The notes: generated by a model from the sequence alone, not told the origin. A DNA stretch of 35,410 nucleotides from Clostridia bacterium (GCA_017397845.1 JAFQHU010000014.1:1-35410), one strand, 5' to 3'; positions 1 through 7,072 are shown, counted from the first letter of the stretch. A program made the numbers and translations.

Positions 1-837
1 ATGGCACAGCTTGCTTATCACGTGAGTACGGGTAAGCCTATTTGGGAAAACGAGGTCAGACAGGGCAAGGTGCTTTATCTTGCTCTCGAGGATGATTACT
101 CACGGCTGCAGAAAAGACTTTACCGAATGTTCGGAACAGAAGGCACAAACAATTTGTTTTTCTCCGTGTCAGCAAAGAATCTCAACGGCGGACTCTTCGA
201 ACAGCTTGAAAAATTTATTGAAGAGAATCCCGACACGAGACTTATCATCATCGACACTCTGCAGAAGGTCAGAGAGTCGGGTGCGGAAAAATTTTCTTAC
301 GCAAATGATTACGAGGTAATTGCACAGCTTAAAAATTTTTCTGACCGATACGGTATCTGTCTTCTCCTTGTGCATCACACACGCAAACAAAATTCGGGAG
401 ACAAGTTTGATATGATTTCGGGTACCAACGGTTTGCTCGGTGCCGCTGACGGAGCTTTCCTCTTGCAGAAAGAGAAGCGAACGGCAAAGACGGCAACCCT
501 TGACATCTCCGGCCGTGACCAACAGGACCAACGGCTGTTCCTTGTGAGAAATGAAGAGCGACTTGTGTGGGAGCTTGAGAGAGTTGAAACAGAGCTTTGG
601 AAAGAAAAGCCTGACCCGTTGCTTGAATTGATTGCAGAAAAAATCACGGAAGAAAATCCTGTGTGGGACGGAAGCATTTCCGACTTCAGAGATTTTATCG
701 AGACGGACATTACGCCCATTCAGTTAGGAATGAAGCTTAATGTCACCGCCGGGCGGCTGCTTAATGAGTACAACATTCTTTATGAAAGCAGGCGCACTCA
801 CGCAGGCAGACGAATCAAGTTCGTACTGCAGGCGTGA
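1..837 (+). CDS. RepA-like AAA family ATPase (AAA_25), 5' end outside the window
   Basis: This is a plasmid/IME-type ATPase of the RepA/DnaB-like RecA fold, likely acting in replication of the excised element. The window begins inside the gene. The first visible residues (MAQLAYHVSTGKPIW) correspond to the helix just after the Walker A loop in this family, so Walker A lies upstream and position 1 is probably not the true start. Walker B is visible as RLIIIDTLQ at about residues 80-88, followed by a LLLVHHTRK segment typical of RecA-fold ATPases. The C-terminal ~70 residues look like a small winged-helix DNA-binding region. The TGA stop (835-837) lies inside the first 9-bp repeat of the downstream array, which suggests the protein acts on that DNA. 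Family assignment is by recognition of motifs. Confidence 0.8.
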   Translation: MAQLAYHVSTGKPIWENEVRQGKVLYLALEDDYSRLQKRLYRMFGTEGTNNLFFSVSAKNLNGGLFEQLEKFIEENPDTRLIIIDTLQKVRESGAEKFSYANDYEVIAQLKNFSDRYGICLLLVHHTRKQNSGDKFDMISGTNGLLGAADGAFLLQKEKRTAKTATLDISGRDQQDQRLFLVRNEERLVWELERVETELWKEKPDPLLELIAEKITEENPVWDGSISDFRDFIETDITPIQLGMKLNVTAGRLLNEYNILYESRRTHAGRRIKFVLQA

Positions 838-907
838 CAACCATGTCAACCGTGACAACTTATTTGCCACTACCACAAAGGTCGTCACGGTCGTCACGGT
901 TGACACG
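833..907. repeat. Six 9-bp repeats in two inverted triplets (iteron-like array)
   Basis: Three contiguous 9-mers lie at 833-841 (CGTGACAAC), 842-850 (CATGTCAAC) and 851-859 (CGTGACAAC). After 21 bp, three contiguous 9-mers run in the opposite orientation at 881-889 (GTCGTCACG), 890-898 (GTCGTCACG) and 899-907 (GTTGACACG). Read on one strand the consensus is CGTGWCRAC. Within the array a 13-bp perfect inverted repeat pairs 844-856 with 893-905. The position directly behind a RepA-like gene and before the relaxase suggests a replication origin or an operator for the ATPase; the function is inferred. Confidence 0.75.
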
Positions 908-946
908 GAAAACTGCATATTAATGAAAATAAATATGCGGTTTTCC
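907..946. repeat. 15-bp stem hairpin next to the repeat array
   Basis: Arms 907-921 and 932-946 pair over 15 positions with a single G-U wobble, enclosing a 10-nt A-rich loop. It starts on the last base of the 9-bp repeat array. No T-run follows, so it is a poor intrinsic terminator. It may be part of the replication or transfer origin of the element. Confidence 0.6.
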
Positions 947-1004
947 TAACCCCGTAGGGCGCAATGGCACTTTTGAATACTCAAGTAGTCATACGTGCTT
1001 TTGC

Positions 1005-1025
1005 GTTACTCTTGACAAGAGTAAC
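1005..1025. repeat. 21-bp near-perfect palindrome before the relaxase gene
   Basis: GTTACTCTTG (1005-1014) and CAAGAGTAAC (1016-1025) are perfect inverted copies separated by one base. A smaller inverted repeat (AACCTT/AAGGTT, 1028-1042) follows at once. Relaxase recognition sites usually consist of an inverted repeat just upstream of the mob gene, so this is a candidate oriT component or a relaxase operator. Confidence 0.5.
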
Positions 1026-1098
1026 AGAACCTTTATAAGGTTTGTAGATTGTAAAAGACGAAAGGCAAGGTGGTTCTATAAGAAGAACGATAAGCGTA

Positions 1099-2256
1099 AT
1101 GGTAGGCAAAGGCTCGGTCAATCACAACAGCAGAGAGTTCAATGCGAAGAACACTGACCCGCAAAGAACTCATCTGAACACCGAGTACTGCAACATAGAT
1201 ATAAAAGAAGTGTATCACTACTTGTTTGACGATGCACTTGAAACATATAACGAAAAACAAAAACGAGCCGACAGAAGAATCGAAAACTACTACGAGAAAA
1301 TCAGAACAGGCAGACAGGAAAAACTTTTTCACGAAATCATAATTCAGATCGGTAACTGCGAAGACACCAACGCAAAAACTCCCGAGGGTGAGCTTGCCGA
1401 AAGAATACTCGACGAGTATTACCGTGAGTTTCAGAAACGAAATCCTTACTTGTATGTTTTCTCTGCACATCTTCACATGGACGAAGCTACACCGCATCTG
1501 CACATTGACTTTGTACCGTTCACTACTGAAAGCAAGCGTGGACTTGGTACAAGAGTGTCACTCAAGCAAGCTCTTGCCAATCAAGGTTTCATCGGTAAGT
1601 CACGGCAGGAAACAGAATGGAGCTTGTGGGTTGAAAGCGAAAAGAAAGCTCTCGAAGAAGTTATGAATCGTCACAGCGTTCAGTGGGAGAAGAAGGGGAC
1701 ACACGAAAAGCATTTGTCAGTTTATGATTACGAAAAGAAAATGCGTAAGCAAGAGGTTGAAGAACTCACACAACAGACAGAGAAACTCAATGTCAAGGTC
1801 GAAGAGCTGACAGCAAAGTATGAATCACTTGCGAAGTACGAAGTGAACATAGACGAACTGACAGAAGATTTCTATGAGCAGGATGAGTTCAAGTTGCCTG
1901 AACCTCCGCCGCTGATGACCGCCAGAACTTACAAGACAAAATTCATTGAGCCGCTTTTTAATAAGCTGATTGGTCTTGTAAAAGGATTGGCAAAGCAGTG
2001 TATGGAGCTTCAATCCCGAGTGTTTGGTATGAAGATAGGAGCAGGACTTGATAAAAGAAAAGTGAATGAACTGTATGAGGATAACAGTTACCTTCGTGAA
2101 GAAAATCAGGAGCTCGTCGGAGATGTGCTGAAGTTCAGACTTCTAAGAAAAGTTTTCGGTGATGAAGAGGTTGATAAGCTCGTTGATAAAGCAACGGAGC
2201 TTGAAAGAGAAAGCCGCAGGGCTCGCAATCGTAATCGCAGCGGTTGGGAACGATAA
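1099..2256 (+). CDS. MobV/Pre-type relaxase (plasmid recombination enzyme family)
   Basis: The relaxase nicks the element at its oriT and pilots the strand into a recipient. The N-terminal domain carries the family opening VGKGSVNHNSREF and the metal-binding motif HLHMDEATPHLHIDFVP near residues 127-143, characteristic of MobV/Mob_Pre enzymes. The C-terminal half is charged and coiled-coil-like (about 205-260 and 310-385). Length 385 aa is typical. The start is unsure: the ATG at 1099 has no good Shine-Dalgarno sequence, while the frame is open upstream to an ATT at 1048, just after a TAG, and the added residues (RRTISVMVGKGS) look like genuine family sequence. The gene lies 261 bp behind the ATPase, across the repeat-rich origin region. 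Confidence 0.88.
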   Translation: MVGKGSVNHNSREFNAKNTDPQRTHLNTEYCNIDIKEVYHYLFDDALETYNEKQKRADRRIENYYEKIRTGRQEKLFHEIIIQIGNCEDTNAKTPEGELAERILDEYYREFQKRNPYLYVFSAHLHMDEATPHLHIDFVPFTTESKRGLGTRVSLKQALANQGFIGKSRQETEWSLWVESEKKALEEVMNRHSVQWEKKGTHEKHLSVYDYEKKMRKQEVEELTQQTEKLNVKVEELTAKYESLAKYEVNIDELTEDFYEQDEFKLPEPPPLMTARTYKTKFIEPLFNKLIGLVKGLAKQCMELQSRVFGMKIGAGLDKRKVNELYEDNSYLREENQELVGDVLKFRLLRKVFGDEEVDKLVDKATELERESRRARNRNRSGWER

Positions 2257-2281
2257 AATTTTTTGTTTAAGGAGGCATTAA

Positions 2282-2335
2282 ATGGAAATAATAAAAATAA
2301 AAAATAATTTAAGAGGTGTGGCTTATTGCGAATAG
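2282..2335 (+). CDS. 17-residue ORF with a strong ribosome binding site
   Basis: A strong AAGGAGG at 2269-2275 precedes an ATG at 2282 that opens a 17-codon frame (MEIIKIKNNLRGVAYCE) ending at TAG 2333-2335. Its last codons overlap the TTG start (2326) of the next gene in another frame. The arrangement suggests a translated leader that couples translation into the downstream gene. No function is recognised, and it could also be the remnant start of a longer protein. Confidence 0.4.
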   Translation: MEIIKIKNNLRGVAYCE

Positions 2336-2562
2336 AAGTGCGAGGCGCTCCCCGCAAAGTCGTTTACTTCTGGTTATCAAAATCAGAAGCGGCAGACAAA
2401 AAACTGATGGATTCCCTGAAACTTCAATTCAAAGAATGGAAGAACAAAAATTACCTTCCTGTGGTTTTCGAGTCCGGCAGTGAAAGTCTTGAGGACAATA
2501 TGTATATGCTGATGAAACGTAATATGGAGCTTTTGGCAAAGAAGTCAGAGCTTTCAATCTGA
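2326..2562 (+). CDS. Small hypothetical protein of the mobile element
   Basis: A 78-residue protein starting at TTG 2326, with AAGAGGTG (2311-2318) seven bases upstream. It has no signal peptide or membrane segment. It is rich in charged residues, with a KEWKNKNYLPVVFESG core and a helical C-terminus (DNMYMLMKRNMELLAKKSE). Small proteins of this general look are frequent beside relaxase genes in Clostridia elements, but I do not recognise a defined family. It sits between the relaxase and a terminator, so it probably ends the mobilization transcript. Confidence 0.55.
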   Translation: MRIEVRGAPRKVVYFWLSKSEAADKKLMDSLKLQFKEWKNKNYLPVVFESGSESLEDNMYMLMKRNMELLAKKSELSI

Positions 2563-2569
2563 CTTTAAC

Positions 2570-2591
2570 GTGATGTGGTTACTCACATCAC
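2570..2591. repeat. 8-bp stem hairpin after the small mobile-element gene
   Basis: GTGATGTG (2570-2577) and CACATCAC (2584-2591) form a perfect stem with a 6-nt loop, seven bases past the stop codon of the 78-residue gene. No T-run follows, so it may protect the 3' end of the message or serve as a binding site rather than terminate. Confidence 0.4.
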
Positions 2592-2640
2592 AATACATAA
2601 ATCGTACTTGATTATATTACTATTGTATATAGATTTCTGT

Positions 2641-2678
2641 TTTACCGTCGGTGGGAAATATCGGCGGTAAAAATTTTT
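2641..2678 (+). terminator. Intrinsic terminator of the mobilization transcript
   Basis: TTTACCG (2641-2647) pairs with CGGTAAA (2665-2671), with further inner pairs including G-U, followed by AATTTTT. It separates the mobilization genes from the BRO-N/recombinase transcript. Confidence 0.7.
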
Positions 2679-2689
2679 ATGGAAAAGTG

Positions 2690-2719
2690 TTGACTTACTC
2701 CTAAAACTTGTGGTACAAT
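2690..2719 (+). promoter_or_regulatory. Promoter of the BRO-N/recombinase transcript
   Basis: TTGACT (2690-2695) and TACAAT (2714-2719) are separated by 18 bp, directly behind a terminator and about 50 bp before the BRO-N start. It would drive the BRO-N gene and the recombinase as one unit. Confidence 0.65.
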
Positions 2720-2771
2720 GTTGTCAGAAACAAGCAAAAAATACAAGACTTTATTGAAAGAGTGATTGAAA

Positions 2772-3641
2772 ATGAATGATAACATCCAATTGTATGAAAA
2801 CCAACCTATCCGTTCTGCCTGGGATGAAGAAAAAGAAGAATGGTATTTTTCTGTTGTTGATGTGGTTGGGATTTTAACTGAACAGGAAACTTATGATGGT
2901 GCAAAAAATTATTGGAAGGTTCTGAAGCATCGCATCAAGGCGGAAGGTAATCAGTTGGTTACAAACTGTAACCAACTGAAAATGAAATCACCGAAAGACG
3001 GAAAAAAGTATCTGACCGATGTTGCCGACACCGAACAGCTTCTTCGTATTATTCAATCTGTTCCTTCACCTAAAGCGGAGCCTTTCAAAATGTGGCTTGC
3101 CGAAGTGGGCAGAGAGCGTATCGAGGAAACAATAGATCCGGAACTTGCAATTGACAGAGCGCTTGATACATATCTCAAAAAGGGATATAGTGAAGATTGG
3201 ATTCATCAGCGTATTTTATCTATTCGTGTCCGTAATGAGCTGACAGCAGAATGGCAATCCCGTGGCGTTGAAAAAGGAAAAGAATATGCAATTCTGACAG
3301 ATGAAATTACACGGGCCTGGTCAGGTATGACAACACGCCAGTATAAGAAACTCAAAGGTCTAAAAAAAGAAAATCTTCGTGATAATATGAGTACAACAGA
3401 AATAATTTTAAATATGCTTGCTGAAACTGCAACAAAAGATATTTCTGCACAAACTAAACCTGAAACCTTTGAAGAAAGCAGAGCCGTCGCCAAGCGTGGC
3501 GGTAAAATTGCAGGTAATGCGAGAAGGGAGCTTGAAGAAGAAACAGGAACTTCTGTAATAACAGAAAAGAATGCTGCCGAGCTTAACGCTGTTGTTACCG
3601 GAATGATAGAAGCTGTAGTGAATGATAAAAAGGAGGATTGA
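2772..3641 (+). CDS. BRO-N/DinD-like protein of the mobile element
   Basis: The N-terminal ~115 residues match the BRO-N fold found in phage antirepressors and DinD: IRSAWDEEKEEWYFSVVDVV near the start, then KYLTDVADTEQLLRIIQSVPSPKAEPFKMWLAEVG split by a polar insert. The C-terminal half (DEITRAWSGMTTRQYKKLKGL, AKRGGKIAGNARRELEEETG) resembles the conserved C-terminal part of DinD-like proteins. It has no membrane segment. The start is ATG 2772, ten bases after AAAGAG; a TTG at 2766 is closer than usual to the ribosome binding site. The gene ends two bases before the recombinase ATG and shares its promoter, so it may control recombinase activity or expression. That role is inferred from position; the molecular function of this family is not settled. 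Confidence 0.75.
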   Translation: MNDNIQLYENQPIRSAWDEEKEEWYFSVVDVVGILTEQETYDGAKNYWKVLKHRIKAEGNQLVTNCNQLKMKSPKDGKKYLTDVADTEQLLRIIQSVPSPKAEPFKMWLAEVGRERIEETIDPELAIDRALDTYLKKGYSEDWIHQRILSIRVRNELTAEWQSRGVEKGKEYAILTDEITRAWSGMTTRQYKKLKGLKKENLRDNMSTTEIILNMLAETATKDISAQTKPETFEESRAVAKRGGKIAGNARRELEEETGTSVITEKNAAELNAVVTGMIEAVVNDKKED

Positions 3642-3643
3642 AC

Positions 3644-5818
3644 ATGATTGAAAAATTTGATATTGCCGGTTATTGTCGAATCTCAGTTGACCTTGAGCTT
3701 GACCGTGACAATACCTCAATCGAGAATCAGAAGGCAATCATTGAGGATTATGTGAAAATAAATTTCCCCGGTTCAACTCTTACTTTTTATGAAGACAGAG
3801 ATAAATCGGGTTACACCTTTGAACAGCGTGACGGTTATCAGCAGATGCGTAAGCAGTTAGTCTCAGGCCGAAAAGATATTCTTATTGTCAAAGACTTTTC
3901 CCGTTTTTCAAGAAGAAACAGCCGTGGCCTTGTTGAACTTGAAGACTTACGTGATGCAGGAGTAAGAATCATATCTATCGGTGATGTTATTGACTTTCCG
4001 AATGATGACGACTGGCTTAAAATTCAGTTTCAGTTCCTTATAAATGAAATGCCTGTTACCGATACTTCGAAAAAGGTACGTTCTGTTATCAAACGCCGTC
4101 AGTCAGACGGAAGGTGGATTTGTGCCGTACCTTACGGTTATGTTATTACCAATACTAAGACAATGGCGTTTGAGGTTGACCCTGTTCAGGCTGAGGTCGT
4201 CAGAGAAATCTTTTCTCTTTATATCGACGGTTGGGGCTACAAGAAAATTGCAAACCACCTGACCGAAAAAAATATACCCACACCAAGGATGTGTGAGAAG
4301 GCAAGAAAAGAAGCTCGTGGTGAGGAGTGCAAAATCAAAGCAAAGCCTGTATGGAGCATTGTTACCATTCAGGGCATACTTGCAAACGATTTTTACATCG
4401 GTACTCTCCGACAGGGTAAATACACCCGAAAGAAAATTAACGGAGCCGACATCAAGATAGATGAAGATGACCATATCGTATTTGAAAATAATCACGAGGC
4501 AATCATTGATTACCGTACTTTTGCTCTTGCTAAAGAAGCTATGAAAAAACGTACCACTAACAATTACCGTGGTGTTAAGAAATACGACAATGTTTATTCA
4601 GGGCTTATGGAGTGCGGCGACTGCGGAAGTCCGATGTTTCCTATGAGCAGAGCCGATTTGCCCGACGCTTATCGATGCGGTGCTTATCATACAAGAGGTC
4701 TTAAAGCGTGTACAAGTCACCATACAAGAGTTGATATGCTTGATGAAACCGTCAAAGAGTATCTTACCGAAATCCGTATGACTTCTGCCGATATGATTGA
4801 AAAATTGCAGAAGGCTATTGCAGGAGAAAAGGATGCTATCAATAGTAACCGAAACACGGTAAATCTTCTTCAGAAACAGCTTGATGAAGCAAGAGAAGAA
4901 CGCAAAATCTACATCAGACAAAAGACCAGAGAAGTAATAAAGCATCCTGAAAAAGAAGCTCACATTGAATCGCTTTATGAAGAAATGATTGCCGAGTGTG
5001 ATGATAAAATTCAGGGGCTTGAAAATCAGATTGAACTTACTGAAAACAAGCATAACACAATCATAAGAGTTAACCGTATAGCGAATCTTGCTATTAATAT
5101 TTTTGATGAAATTCTTAATAAAGAAAAGCTTGATAAAAATGACCTTGAGCTTCTTATTGAAAGAATTTATGTTTATGAAGACCATATACACATCAAATTA
5201 AAGGCAGATATAGAGTCGATTTTAACAAGCGGAATGCTTCCCGAACAGCAGGAGGAAGCCGTAAATTTTAATTCAGACATCGTAGATATCTCAGTATTCA
5301 AACGCCAAAAAGTCCTTAAAAGGAACAACCATAAGGACAAGGTTTACGATGTCAGTATTGTCAGTAACGGCGACCCGCTTGAAATTTATACTCAGGCGGA
5401 CGGAGAGGTAATCTTTAAAAAATATTCACCCGTCGGTGAGTTAGGTGCGGATACGAAGCAGTATGTGGATGTGCTGGCGCGTACGACAGGTCTTGCGGCG
5501 GTAATATGTGACAGGGACAGAGTCGTAGCAGCGGCAGGTATACCGAAAAAGGATATCGTAGGTAAACGTATTTCACCTATGCTCGAAAGCTATATGGAAA
5601 GACGAAGCAGTTTTACCTTGGGTACGGATAAGGATAACATAGTGATTTCAGAGGAGCTTCCCCGTGATGTGGCTGTCATGAGTCCGATTATCGGGTCGGG
5701 AGATATTCTTGGTGCAGTGGTTCTTTTGTGCGATGAAAAAAAGAAGACCCCCGGTGTGGTTGATGTGAAACTTACACAGGTGGCGGCAGGCTTTATGAGT
5801 AAGCAAATGGAGGAATAA
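3644..5818 (+). CDS. Large serine recombinase fused in frame to the C-terminal part of SpoVT
   Basis: Residues 1-575 form a complete large serine recombinase of normal length. The resolvase domain begins GYCRISVD with the expected nucleophile Ser14 and continues with VKDFSRFSRRNSRG. A recombinase domain follows (YGYVITNTKTMAFEVDPVQA), then a zinc ribbon with CGDCG near residue 325 and later cysteines in YRCGAYHTRGLKACTSH, then a coiled coil at about 380-490. From residue 576 (GDPLEIYTQADGEVIFKKYSP) to 724 the sequence is recognisable SpoVT, matching B. subtilis SpoVT from about Gly31 to its end, including the GAF-like domain. The ATG at 3644 has AGGAGG seven bases upstream. While the element is integrated the product should be a chimera; after excision the recombinase would get a different C-terminus from the other end. 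No internal stop or frameshift is seen. Confidence 0.9.
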   Translation: MIEKFDIAGYCRISVDLELDRDNTSIENQKAIIEDYVKINFPGSTLTFYEDRDKSGYTFEQRDGYQQMRKQLVSGRKDILIVKDFSRFSRRNSRGLVELEDLRDAGVRIISIGDVIDFPNDDDWLKIQFQFLINEMPVTDTSKKVRSVIKRRQSDGRWICAVPYGYVITNTKTMAFEVDPVQAEVVREIFSLYIDGWGYKKIANHLTEKNIPTPRMCEKARKEARGEECKIKAKPVWSIVTIQGILANDFYIGTLRQGKYTRKKINGADIKIDEDDHIVFENNHEAIIDYRTFALAKEAMKKRTTNNYRGVKKYDNVYSGLMECGDCGSPMFPMSRADLPDAYRCGAYHTRGLKACTSHHTRVDMLDETVKEYLTEIRMTSADMIEKLQKAIAGEKDAINSNRNTVNLLQKQLDEAREERKIYIRQKTREVIKHPEKEAHIESLYEEMIAECDDKIQGLENQIELTENKHNTIIRVNRIANLAINIFDEILNKEKLDKNDLELLIERIYVYEDHIHIKLKADIESILTSGMLPEQQEEAVNFNSDIVDISVFKRQKVLKRNNHKDKVYDVSIVSNGDPLEIYTQADGEVIFKKYSPVGELGADTKQYVDVLARTTGLAAVICDRDRVVAAAGIPKKDIVGKRISPMLESYMERRSSFTLGTDKDNIVISEELPRDVAVMSPIIGSGDILGAVVLLCDEKKKTPGVVDVKLTQVAAGFMSKQMEE
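5369..5818 (+). pseudogene. spoVT: 3' part of interrupted spoVT (GAF-like domain), lacking its first ~30 codons
   Basis: These 149 codons match SpoVT, the forespore transcription regulator that modulates sigma-G dependent genes. They include the end of the AbrB-like domain (GDPLEIYTQADGEVIFKKYSP) and the whole GAF-like sensor domain down to QVAAGFMSKQMEE. The first ~30 residues, which carry the main DNA-contacting part of the AbrB fold, are missing and replaced by recombinase sequence. The missing 5' part is expected at the left end of the element, outside the window. The remaining sequence is intact, with no decay, which suggests that the gene is still under selection and is reconstituted by precise excision; that is inference. 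Confidence 0.85.
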
Positions 5819-5821
5819 TTT

Positions 5822-5866
5822 AAGCAGGTATTTTCCGATTTCCGGAAAGTACCTGCTTTGGTTTTT
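5822..5866. terminator. Terminator between spoVT and the LuxR-type gene
   Basis: AAGCAGGTA (5822-5830) pairs with TACCTGCTT (5850-5858), with an inner TTTCCG/CGGAAA pairing, followed by TGGTTTTT. It lies between two convergent genes and ends spoVT transcription. Confidence 0.85.
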
Positions 5867-5867
5867 A

Positions 5868-6944
5868 TTAATTGTTTATTTTCAGCTTTGAGGCCAGCTC
5901 AAGCAACTGCTTTCGTGAGGAAACACCCAATTTGCTGTAAATGTTTTTATTGTGGTATTTGAGGGTGTTTTCCTTTATGTTCAGCTCCTTCATAATTTCT
6001 TTAGTACTTTTGCCTTCAAGATATAAGTCGAAGACGGTCTTTTCGGTGGGGGTGAGAGCTTTAATTTGTGTGCTGAAAAGCTCACATCTCATGATAAACT
6101 CTTCATTCACTTTTTCGTCGAGTTCTTCGTCTGACTGCGGCTTTACCGACACCTCGTTATTGTCGGAAACGGGTCTTATCTCTGTGGTGACAGAGATGCT
6201 GCTGTCCTGCATCATAAAGCAGAGGCTCAGAAGAAACATTTCACTGATGATGTAGGAAACGGAAAGAAATTCAAAATCTATTTTTACTAATTGCTCGATA
6301 AGCCACACACCTATATTTACCATAACAGCTACCGTGAGGACTATCGCCTGACGGGTGGTGGGGATTTTTCTTTTGACAGCGGCACAGACCGTGGAGATTA
6401 TCATAGCACCGAAGTAAAAAACGAGATAAAGAAGATAAAGAGGATGCCAGGGACCGTAAACCTTATCGAGGACTGTTACACCGTTTGCCGAGCCTAAAGT
6501 TACTTCTTTATAGTAGATATCCGAATAGCCCGGTGAGGCAGCGATGAAAAACATAACTATACTGACGGTGACCAGAAGGATGGGCCCCCATTTCCTGTAT
6601 TTATATCTGCAGACATTGAGAATAATGAAAAGTATGGAAAAGGGGAGAAAAACCGAACCGAGGTAGGAAATACGGTTCGCTAAAAGCGCCTCCTCCAGTG
6701 TCGTAGAAACAGACAGAGCAAGATACCCCAGATTCACTACCGCAACCATAGAAAAGAGCAAAAGAAACCATATATCTCTTTTCTTTATTATACAGCAGTA
6801 GGTAAGCAGAACGATAAAGGAAATTACCGTGGTAGCTATGTATATTACGGACAGGCTTGCCGTTTTATCTCCTATGGGGCCACAGCCTGTCAATGACAGA
6901 AGCATCAGAAGGCAAGCGGCGGGTGTAGTAAAGATTTTTTTCAT
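5868..6944 (-). CDS. Seven-TM LuxR-type transcription regulator with N-terminal lipobox
   Basis: The 358-residue protein starts with a signal-like segment ending in a lipobox (LSLTGC, Cys21). Seven hydrophobic segments follow, between about residues 30 and 245, with the pattern of the 7TM sensor region of histidine kinases (YGPWHPLYLLYLVFYFGAMI). The C-terminus carries a LuxR helix-turn-helix at about 297-352 (LTPTEKTVFDLYLEGKSTKEI, then NTLKYHNKNIYSKLGVSSRK). The topology is consistent: lipid-anchored N-terminus outside, seven crossings, DNA-binding domain inside. It would act as a one-component membrane regulator, without kinase or receiver domain. The ribosome binding site GAGGGA precedes the ATG. 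Its target genes are unknown; it converges on spoVT and is divergent from the 7.1-kb RNA locus. Confidence 0.85.
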   Translation of the reverse strand: MKKIFTTPAACLLMLLSLTGCGPIGDKTASLSVIYIATTVISFIVLLTYCCIIKKRDIWFLLLFSMVAVVNLGYLALSVSTTLEEALLANRISYLGSVFLPFSILFIILNVCRYKYRKWGPILLVTVSIVMFFIAASPGYSDIYYKEVTLGSANGVTVLDKVYGPWHPLYLLYLVFYFGAMIISTVCAAVKRKIPTTRQAIVLTVAVMVNIGVWLIEQLVKIDFEFLSVSYIISEMFLLSLCFMMQDSSISVTTEIRPVSDNNEVSVKPQSDEELDEKVNEEFIMRCELFSTQIKALTPTEKTVFDLYLEGKSTKEIMKELNIKENTLKYHNKNIYSKLGVSSRKQLLELASKLKINN

Positions 6945-7060
6945 AGAAAGTCTCCCTCTGTAGTAAAAATTTGATTTTTAAGTACATCCCACCCTTTTTC
7001 CCACCCCTTTTTTCTTTGATTTCTGCGGAAAGTGTGGGGACTTCGGTCAGGCAACTGTAG

Positions 7061-7066
7061 TATAAT
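7061..7066 (+). promoter_or_regulatory. Possible -10 element of the 7.1-kb RNA locus
   Basis: TATAAT at 7061-7066 sits in a TATAATATAAT run that also reads as TATATTATA on the minus strand, so it could serve both directions. A -35 box is not clear. It would place a transcript start near 7073. Confidence 0.35.
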
Positions 7067-7072
7067 ATAATC

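Larger units (their letters stand above)
1..5368. mobile_element. Right-hand part of an integrative mobilizable element inserted in spoVT
   Basis: The block holds a RepA-like ATPase, a repeat-rich presumed origin, a MobV/Pre relaxase, a BRO-N protein and a large serine recombinase, all on the plus strand. This is the usual gene content of small mobilizable elements in gut Clostridia. No conjugative type IV secretion genes are visible, so it probably moves with help from another element, unless such genes lie left of the window. The right border is placed near 5369 because the reading frame becomes recognisable SpoVT there. The exact crossover cannot be fixed without the left end or an empty site. 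The left border lies before position 1. Confidence 0.8.

Noticed and set aside
833..907. Repeat array read as a small CRISPR
   Set aside because: Units are 9 bp and contiguous, in two inverted blocks without spacers, and no cas genes are present; an iteron or operator fits better.
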